Positions 1 to 5,004 of a stretch of DNA of 7,731 nucleotides are shown here, piece by piece. The position numbers and the translations under genes are program-made. Source of the DNA: Fusobacteriaceae bacterium (lineage in GTDB: Bacteria; Fusobacteriota; Fusobacteriia; Fusobacteriales; Fusobacteriaceae); assembly GCA_030625925.1 (NCBI GenBank), contig DAOUPY010000060.1, positions 1-7,731 of the forward strand. Reading direction: 5' to 3'. How positions within the stretch are numbered: the first letter of the stretch is position 1; the number at the start of each line of letters is the position of its first letter. The notes under the pieces are model-generated. The model saw nothing but the letters and a program-made list of their open reading frames with translations. It made no database searches and was not told where the DNA came from.

Positions 1-66
1 TTTTAGGATTGGAGTAGTCAGTATAACATCTCCTATAGAACTCAGCCTTATTATTAATATCCTCAT
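1..66 (-). CDS. Glycosyltransferase family 9 (LPS heptosyltransferase-type), N-terminal fragment
   Basis: The ATG is at 66-64 on the minus strand and the frame stays open for 22 codons to the window edge; the rest of the gene lies outside. The visible peptide begins MRILIIRL and continues SSIGDVILTTPILK. This is the characteristic first strand and loop of ADP-heptose:LPS heptosyltransferases (GT9, WaaC/WaaF/WaaQ type), in which R-x-S-S-I-G-D-V-x-x-T-T-P is near-invariant. These cytoplasmic enzymes add heptose to the lipopolysaccharide inner core. A GGGGG tract at 76-72 lies five bases before the ATG and is a plausible, imperfect ribosome binding site. An extended -10 promoter lies about 40 bases upstream. 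Which family member it is cannot be decided from 22 residues. If right, it implies an outer membrane and hence a diderm host. Confidence 0.8.
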   Translation of the reverse strand, partial: MRILIIRLSSIGDVILTTPILK

Positions 67-107
67 TTTTTCCCCCAATCTATATTACACTAGTTTTCTA
101 TCATTTT

Positions 108-118
108 ATTATACCATA
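108..118 (-). promoter_or_regulatory. Extended -10 promoter for the heptosyltransferase gene
   Basis: The minus strand reads TATGGTATAAT, an exact match to the extended -10 form TRTGnTATAAT. No good -35 hexamer lies at the usual distance, because that position falls in the T-tract of the preceding terminator, which fits an extended -10 promoter. Transcription would begin near 101, giving a leader of about 35 bases before the ATG at 66. Confidence 0.65.
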
Positions 119-133
119 ATTATTATTTAAAAT

Positions 134-163
134 AAAAAAAACCTAGTCGGGTTTCCGACTAGG
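134..163 (-). terminator. Intrinsic terminator of the NhaC-family gene
   Basis: A perfect 9-bp inverted repeat (CCTAGTCGG at 142-150 and CCGACTAGG at 155-163, four-base loop) is followed on the minus strand by eight T residues (141-134). It starts 13 bases beyond the stop codon of the transporter at 177 and ends its transcript before the heptosyltransferase promoter. Confidence 0.93.
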
Positions 164-176
164 CCTGCTACATTTT

Positions 177-1913
177 CTATACTAACTCCACTTCTTCTCT
201 TGTTTCCCTTGCTTCCTCTACAGACTTTCCTACAAACCTTACAGTAAGTATAGTTGCTAATATAGATATAGGTAAAACTATATAGATTGATATTCCCATT
301 CCAACCGGCAGATATCCAAATAATACTGTGATAGCTCCTACCACAAGTGCATATACAACCTGAGTTTTAACATGCTCTATATGATCACATTCAGCTCCCA
401 TAGATGAAAGAATCGTTGTATCGGATATCGGTGAACAATGATCCCCGAAGATCGCTCCCGTAAGAACTGCTCCTATACCCATCACTATATATGATGATAA
501 TGTTTCCCCTGATAAGCCTGCTGCTCCACCGATTGCGTTAGCTAACGGTATTGCCATCGGCATCAATATTCCCATAGTTCCATAAGATGTCCCTGTAGAA
601 AAAGCAATCGCTGATCCCAGGATAAATATTATAGATGGCAACAACGATTTAGGTATAGTTCCAGCCAGTGCATTTACCAGATATACCGATGTTCCCAATT
701 CTTTTATCAGAGAAGTCAATGACCAAGCTAATAATAAGATAACTCCTGTTATCACCAATGATTTCATCCCATGTACCCAAGTATCAATTGCCTCTGAAAA
801 CTTAAATATCTTCTTAGTTATTCCCATAACGATAGCTACTATCGATGCAAACAATGCCGCTTGGAATATTACCAATGATGCATCTGCATTTCCAAAGGTT
901 TCCCTGATGGCATAAAATGACAGTGGAGAATTATTTACAGTATCCAATACCGATCCCTCTAAGTAACCCTTTCCATTTAGATAGAACCCTACAAAAGAAC
1001 CTATGATCAATACCATAATCGGTATGATAGCATTCCATATATTTAACACCACTCCCTCTTTAGGAGCAATCATTTCGGCTTCTTCTTTGCTAACTTTAGC
1101 TGCTGAACCGCTTGTTACCTGACCAGTTGTTCTGGCTCTCTTTTCAGCCTTAGCCATAGGTCCAAATTCTCTCATAAAATATGCCGTCGAAGCTACAAAT
1201 ATTAACATCAAGATATTATAGAATCTATATGGAATTGTTTGTACGAAGATGCTGTATGCATTGATATTTTCAATTCCTATCAATGAATACCCATCTTTTA
1301 TTACTGATATCTCATACCCTACCCAGGTAGAGATAAGTGCTATTCCTGCAATTGGAGCTGCTGTTGAATCTATTATAAACGCTAACTTTTCTCTGGATAT
1401 TCTCATCTTATCTGTTATCGGTCTCATGATGGGTCCTACAATAAGTGCATTAGCGTAGTCATCAAAGAAGATAAATAATCCCATAACCCAGGTGATCAAT
1501 TGAGCTGATCTGGGAGTTTTTGCTCTTTTAGCCAAAGATTCTGCCACGGCTCTGGCTCCTCCCATCTTAGAGATCAATGCTACCAATCCACCTATAGTTA
1601 AACACTGTAAAATTATACCTGCATTCCATGAATCTGCCATAGATCCGATTACTCTATTGGTTATATCGGAAAACCCTCCCAATAGACTAAATAAATAATT
1701 TTTCCCCTGAGTTATTCCCAGTAAAAAAGATCCCGAATAGATTCCTATAAACAACGACAAAATTACATTTTTAGTGATAAAAGCTAAAGCTATCGCTATA
1801 ATTGGCGGAAGAAGTGTCCATGCACCTAAATTTAACGCTGCCTCTCCCGAATCTGCTCCAAACCCCAAACTACTCATAACACCTAACAATAATACAATTA
1901 TTATACCTCTCAT
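177..1913 (-). CDS. NhaC-family transporter under lysine riboswitch control (probable lysine transporter)
   Basis: A 578-residue polytopic inner-membrane protein of the NhaC Na+/H+ antiporter superfamily. Family motifs are visible: a first core segment AWTLLPPIIAIALAFITK (31-48), FFDDYANALIVGPIMRP (149-165), STGTSYGTMGILMP (439-452) and FGDHCSPISDTT (489-500). Around a dozen hydrophobic segments can be traced. A charged cytosolic-type stretch lies at about 250-285 and a charged C-terminal tail at 564-578. The first 20 residues resemble a signal peptide or an extra leading helix. The ATG at 1913 is preceded by AAGGAGG at ideal spacing, and the stop is TAG. Family membership alone suggests ion antiport. 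However, the leader is a complete lysine riboswitch (1959-2209), and NhaC-like transporters preceded by L-boxes have been predicted in comparative genomics to be lysine transporters. I therefore infer lysine uptake, probably coupled to Na+ or H+, switched off when lysine is plentiful. Substrate and coupling ion are not shown by the sequence. An alternative is export or antiport of a lysine-derived compound. Confidence 0.9.
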   Translation of the reverse strand: MRGIIIVLLLGVMSSLGFGADSGEAALNLGAWTLLPPIIAIALAFITKNVILSLFIGIYSGSFLLGITQGKNYLFSLLGGFSDITNRVIGSMADSWNAGIILQCLTIGGLVALISKMGGARAVAESLAKRAKTPRSAQLITWVMGLFIFFDDYANALIVGPIMRPITDKMRISREKLAFIIDSTAAPIAGIALISTWVGYEISVIKDGYSLIGIENINAYSIFVQTIPYRFYNILMLIFVASTAYFMREFGPMAKAEKRARTTGQVTSGSAAKVSKEEAEMIAPKEGVVLNIWNAIIPIMVLIIGSFVGFYLNGKGYLEGSVLDTVNNSPLSFYAIRETFGNADASLVIFQAALFASIVAIVMGITKKIFKFSEAIDTWVHGMKSLVITGVILLLAWSLTSLIKELGTSVYLVNALAGTIPKSLLPSIIFILGSAIAFSTGTSYGTMGILMPMAIPLANAIGGAAGLSGETLSSYIVMGIGAVLTGAIFGDHCSPISDTTILSSMGAECDHIEHVKTQVVYALVVGAITVLFGYLPVGMGISIYIVLPISILATILTVRFVGKSVEEARETREEVELV

Positions 1914-1958
1914 ATCTTTCCTCCTTAGTTTTTTAGAAGAAGGGAGATCTTTTAACTC

Positions 1959-1995
1959 AAAAAAAAAGAGTTATCGGATCTCTACCGATAACTCT
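1959..1995 (-). terminator. Riboswitch-controlled intrinsic terminator
   Basis: A perfect 11-bp stem (AGAGTTATCGG, minus 1995-1985; CCGATAACTCT, 1977-1967) with a 7-base loop runs straight into a T9 tract (1967-1959). It stands 45 bases upstream of the transporter ATG, so when it forms the gene is not transcribed. Its 5' arm is also the partner of the P1 3' strand of the lysine aptamer, so it acts as the OFF switch of the leader. Confidence 0.92.
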
Positions 1996-2209
1996 AATTT
2001 ATAAACCTATAGTTATGTATAATAGGTCTTTATCTTAAAATCATTCGACAGCTCCCCATTATCATCTGATAATGACAGTCCTACAGATATTATCCATAGT
2101 CCCAACCTAAGATTTTGACAAATCTTAAATTTCGGCAAAACTTCCTTTCTTTTGGTCTCAAAGTCTATCCGACTCCTCCAAAATACTCCTAAGGTTTGCA
2201 ACCTCTATC
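1959..2209 (-). promoter_or_regulatory. Lysine riboswitch (L-box): aptamer 2209-2047 plus antiterminator/terminator platform
   Basis: The minus-strand leader shows the L-box core in order: GATAGAGGT at 2209-2201 (P1 5' strand and first conserved block), GGAGTAT, a GCCGAA block near 2136-2131, GGTTGGGACTATGGAT near 2107-2092, GGACTGTCA near 2081-2073 and GGGGAGCTGTCGAA at 2057-2044. Helices can be drawn. P1 is GATAG with CTGTC (2051-2047). P3 ends in an 8-bp hairpin (2127-2108). P4 is CTATGGAT with ATCTGTAG. P5 is CATTATC with GATAATG around loop AGAT (2074-2057). Downstream, an 8-bp hairpin (2029-2022 with 2010-2003) lies between the aptamer and the terminator. Bases 2051-2037 can pair with 1995-1982 (14 pairs, one bulged A, five G-U), disrupting both P1 and the terminator. 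Expected logic: lysine stabilises P1, frees the terminator and turns the NhaC-family gene off. Identification rests on recognising conserved blocks and helices by eye, not on a covariance-model search. Confidence 0.93.
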
Positions 2210-2236
2210 TTCATTCATATATTTTATGTTGAGACT

Positions 2237-2265
2237 AGTATATCTATTTCAGCTATATTTGTCAA
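2237..2265 (-). promoter_or_regulatory. Sigma-70 promoter of the lysine riboswitch/transporter transcript
   Basis: The minus strand carries TTGACA (2265-2260), a 17-base spacer and TATACT (2242-2237), very close to consensus. Transcription would begin near 2230, about 20 bases before the first helix of the lysine aptamer. The -35 box lies only 9 bases from the stop codon of the upstream sulfur-transport gene. Confidence 0.85.
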
Positions 2266-2274
2266 ACATATTTT

Positions 2275-3498
2275 TTATAATTTATATCTGTCTACCAATT
2301 TTAATCCTACAATACCACCTAGAATTAAGAATCCACCAAACACTATTCCACTCAACGACATAGAAGATAAAGCCGAGTAGAATGCTCCAATATTACATCC
2401 AGAACCAAGTCTAGCTCCATACCCCATAAATAATCCACCTAGAATATAACCTATAATCTTTCTTAGATCCATATTTTTAGTTATAGATAATCCACCTGCT
2501 AAAAGCGAAGCGACTACTGTACCAACCATGATCCCTAAGTTTCTAACGGATCCAGAATCATTAAAGAATCCATTTGCCATTATTTTTACAGCTTTATCCG
2601 TTTGGAAGAACCCGATTCCAGAAAGATCTACACCAAATAATTGTAAGATCCATCCTCCCCAGTAAGTGAATGTTGTTGAAACACCCCAGTTTTTTCCGGT
2701 AGTAGTCAATACTACTAAGAATATTACAGATAAAAGTACTCCTCCAACATAAAATGACCATCTTCTAACAAAGAACTTATGGTAAATTTCAAAAGATAAC
2801 ATCTTATACTCAGTTTCATCTTTTACCGGCAGATCTTTTTCCCATTCTTCATAAGTTTCCTTGGTATAAGTTCCCTCTTTTTTTCTTTTAGCTTCATATT
2901 TTTTTACCAGCATATACATAAGTCCGTAGAAAGCTAAAAATAACATTATAGAAGCAAAATAACCTATATAATCTGGGAAATAAAATTTGAATCCACGACC
3001 TAAAATCGAATGCTTTAGAGTATCCAAATGAGCTACACCAATTACCGATCCAAAACAGAAAAATAATAGTGATATTGCTGCCCTCACATATCCTTCTCCT
3101 AGATCTGTTAATGTTCCTGAGGCACATCCACCTGCAAACATCATACCTATTCCAAATACAAATGCTCCTATAACCGTCAACATACTGATTGTTTTCACAG
3201 ATGATATCCCTGGTATTACCAGACCATTTATATGTGCATTATATTGAATAGCAGCGACTACTACAAGGGAAATACTAAGTAGAAATAACACAGCTTTTGG
3301 TAAAGATGAATCTCCCATATAGTGCATTTTTCTAACTATTCCTGCAAAACCAAATCTTGATCTTTGCATTACATAACCTATTCCTAAACCAGTTATTGTA
3401 AATAACCCCAACTTATGACTAACTCCGTTTACGTATGCTGTAAATACAATGGATATTGCAAAAAGTATCCAACCTAAATAAAATTGATTCTTTCTCAT
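2275..3498 (-). CDS. YeeE/YedE-family sulfur (thiosulfate-type) transporter, paralogue 1
   Basis: A 407-residue polytopic membrane protein of the YeeE/YedE (Sulf_transp) family, two-repeat form. Family signatures are FAGGCASGTLTDLGEGYVRA (121-140) in the first half and GYGARLGSGCNIGAFYSALS (359-378) in the second. Cys125 and Cys368 sit where family members carry the conserved pore cysteines. The third position, commonly RSRFCF in this family, reads RSRFGFAG (46-53), so that cysteine is Gly here. A charged cytosolic-type segment lies at about 199-245. Characterised YeeE (TsuA) proteins import thiosulfate by relaying it between cysteines; import of thiosulfate or another sulfur species is inferred here. 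An in-frame TTG seven codons upstream (3519) is rejected: the upstream bases AAGAGGAG form the ribosome binding site for the ATG at 3498. No terminator of its own is visible beyond the stop. The gene lies downstream of its paralogue and of a rhodanese-containing reductase, which supports a sulfur role. Confidence 0.88.
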   Translation of the reverse strand: MRKNQFYLGWILFAISIVFTAYVNGVSHKLGLFTITGLGIGYVMQRSRFGFAGIVRKMHYMGDSSLPKAVLFLLSISLVVVAAIQYNAHINGLVIPGISSVKTISMLTVIGAFVFGIGMMFAGGCASGTLTDLGEGYVRAAISLLFFCFGSVIGVAHLDTLKHSILGRGFKFYFPDYIGYFASIMLFLAFYGLMYMLVKKYEAKRKKEGTYTKETYEEWEKDLPVKDETEYKMLSFEIYHKFFVRRWSFYVGGVLLSVIFLVVLTTTGKNWGVSTTFTYWGGWILQLFGVDLSGIGFFQTDKAVKIMANGFFNDSGSVRNLGIMVGTVVASLLAGGLSITKNMDLRKIIGYILGGLFMGYGARLGSGCNIGAFYSALSSMSLSGIVFGGFLILGGIVGLKLVDRYKL

Positions 3499-3505
3499 TG
3501 ATTTT

Positions 3506-3513
3506 CTCCTCTT
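3506..3513 (-). promoter_or_regulatory. Ribosome binding site fixing the start of YeeE/YedE paralogue 1
   Basis: The minus strand reads AAGAGGAG seven bases before the ATG at 3498. It lies inside the longer TTG-initiated frame that starts at 3519, which has no comparable site in front of it. The ATG is therefore the likely start. Confidence 0.85.
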
Positions 3514-3545
3514 AAACAATTTAAAAATTTGTCTTTTTTTTTTTT

Positions 3546-3581
3546 AAAAAAGAGCTATAAGTTTATATAACTTACAACTCT
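3546..3581 (-). terminator. Hairpin terminator between the two YeeE/YedE genes
   Basis: On the minus strand a 13-bp stem with two G-U pairs (3581-3569 with 3563-3551) closes a five-base loop and is followed by six T residues (3551-3546). It begins 15 bases after the stop of paralogue 2. The A-run preceding the stem gives the opposite strand a T-tract as well, so it may work in both directions, though no plus-strand gene ends here. It should lower expression of paralogue 1 relative to paralogue 2. Confidence 0.8.
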
Positions 3582-3595
3582 TTTTTTAATCTATA

Positions 3596-4888
3596 CTACT
3601 TTACTTTTTTAGCAAATCTATTTCCGAAAATTCCACCAGCTACTAGAGCGGCAAAGAAAACCCATCCAGATAGTGAGAAGTTTGCAATTGGAGTATATAG
3701 CGCTCCTACATTACAACCATTTGAAAGTCTTGTTCCAAATCCCATCAATAATCCACCCATAGCAAATAATATCGCTTCTTTAAAAGTAATCTTCAATTCC
3801 GATCTTACTGTTCCATGAAAAGTTCCTGCTAATAATAAACAGATGATCGTTCCTAGAATTATACCAAAATTTTGTACATTGATTGGATGATTAAAAAACG
3901 GCATTGTATATAATTTTTCTGGAAAATTAGTAAATTTAGACAAAGCTTCCGGTGATACTCCAAATACCATAAGTAACTTACCAAACCACCATCCGTAAGG
4001 TGTAGAAGCTCCCCAACCGGCTTTAGTTACACCCATTAATAATGTGAATATAGCAGTTATAACCATGGCTCCTGTTTTCATAGTCCAAGGTCTAACAAAC
4101 ATCAGCTCATATGTTTCTTCACTGAATAATTTAAATGGTTTATTAGCATCCACTGAACACTCTTTATATTGCTCCATCTCACTGGCTACACCGGTGAAAG
4201 TTCCTGCAGCTCTATGACCATCTTCATATTTTTTAGCTATATATACCACTATCCCTGCTAAAACTGCAGTTAAGATGGTAGCTCCTAAATAACCGTTTAA
4301 TCCATCCCATTTAAATAGATCCGGGAAATATACTCCACCATATAATTTAGCGCCAGTTTCACTTGTTACCAATGATTTTCTTATCCAATCTGTTGGAATT
4401 CCAGCTTCTTGAACCCATGTGGCAGCTCTTTGAAAAGGGAACCCTAAGAATATACCCATTCCGAAAAACAATAGTGTGATTATTGCTCTCGGTAGTCCTG
4501 TTACTAAGTCTGTTAATACTCCAGATGCACAACAAGCTGAGAAAGTCATTCCAAATCCGAATAAGATTCCTCCTAAGACCAACCCTAAGTTGACTTGATT
4601 TACCCATAGATCGTATGAACTGGCATCTGCATTATATAAAAATGCAACCGATACTGCTGCTGACCCCAGGAACATCCACGCCAATACCTTCATCAATTTA
4701 GCAGATCCTGTATTATATGCTCTAGTTACCGATCCTGCAAATCCCATAAATCCCCTAGTTAATGCATATCCAAATCCTATTCCCGCTAACAGTCTAAAAA
4801 ATAACATTGAGTTATCTAACATTGTTTTACCCATGATTAATGTTAATATTATAACTATTAATCCCATTAAATTTTGTCCTTTTTTCAT
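3596..4888 (-). CDS. YeeE/YedE-family sulfur (thiosulfate-type) transporter, paralogue 2
   Basis: A 430-residue polytopic inner-membrane protein, homologous along its length to the next gene. Matching signatures are FSACCASGVLTDLVTGLPRA (116-135) and GFGTRLSNGCNVGALYTPI (383-401). Cys120 and Cys392 align with the pore cysteines of the family. Cys119 next to Cys120 makes a vicinal pair absent from paralogue 1. The first-repeat position that is often cysteine is Gly in TRGFMGFAG (44-52), as in paralogue 1. A soluble segment at about 220-265 joins the two repeats. The start ATG is preceded by GGGAGG at good spacing; the stop is TAG. Family knowledge points to uptake of thiosulfate or a related sulfur anion; the actual substrate is unproven. 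It lies 116 bases downstream of the reductase gene, separated from it by a terminator, with a weak promoter candidate in between. No TusA/SirA-like partner gene, often found with YeeE, is present in the window. Confidence 0.88.
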   Translation of the reverse strand: MKKGQNLMGLIVIILTLIMGKTMLDNSMLFFRLLAGIGFGYALTRGFMGFAGSVTRAYNTGSAKLMKVLAWMFLGSAAVSVAFLYNADASSYDLWVNQVNLGLVLGGILFGFGMTFSACCASGVLTDLVTGLPRAIITLLFFGMGIFLGFPFQRAATWVQEAGIPTDWIRKSLVTSETGAKLYGGVYFPDLFKWDGLNGYLGATILTAVLAGIVVYIAKKYEDGHRAAGTFTGVASEMEQYKECSVDANKPFKLFSEETYELMFVRPWTMKTGAMVITAIFTLLMGVTKAGWGASTPYGWWFGKLLMVFGVSPEALSKFTNFPEKLYTMPFFNHPINVQNFGIILGTIICLLLAGTFHGTVRSELKITFKEAILFAMGGLLMGFGTRLSNGCNVGALYTPIANFSLSGWVFFAALVAGGIFGNRFAKKVK

Positions 4889-4919
4889 TTTTTCCTCCCT
4901 ATAAATACTAATTAAATTT

Positions 4920-4949
4920 TGTATATTTTTTCACGTTATATCTTGTAAA
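4920..4949 (-). promoter_or_regulatory. Candidate promoter for YeeE/YedE paralogue 2
   Basis: The minus strand shows TTTACA (4949-4944), an 18-base spacer and TATACA (4925-4920). Both boxes differ from consensus and the region is very AT-rich, so chance is a real alternative. Its position just after the reductase terminator and 31 bases before the gene start is what a separate transport transcript would need. Confidence 0.35.
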
Positions 4950-4980
4950 AATAAGGAGGAAGTTCTCCCCCTTTATTTTT
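4947..4980 (-). terminator. Terminator after the reductase-rhodanese gene
   Basis: The minus strand forms GGGGGAG (4971-4965), loop AAC, then TTCCTCC (4961-4955), with two G-U pairs. The stem is extended by A-T pairs around one bulged A (4974), and its 3' side ends in a T-run (4951-4947). It starts about 25 bases after the stop at 5005. Because the flanks are A- and T-runs, part of the stem doubles as the U-tract. Confidence 0.75.
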
Positions 4981-5004
4981 TTACTTAAATTAATAATTTT
5001 TTTA

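Noticed and set aside
1249..2004. Plus-strand open frames at 1249-1458 and 1774-2004
   Set aside because: They are antisense to the NhaC-family gene, which has full family motifs; the second also runs through the riboswitch terminator. Neither has a ribosome binding site or recognisable product.
2013..2201. A 62-codon minus-strand open frame in the leader of the NhaC-family gene
   Set aside because: It lies entirely within the lysine riboswitch, whose conserved bases and helices explain the sequence; the peptide has no recognisable features.
3499..3519. TTG start seven codons upstream for YeeE/YedE paralogue 1
   Set aside because: The added codons are the ribosome binding site (AAGAGGAG) of the ATG at 3498, and the TTG has no site of its own.
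2894..4607. Minus-strand open frames at 2894-3127 and 4359-4607
   Set aside because: They are out-of-frame shadows inside the two YeeE/YedE genes, with no start signals.
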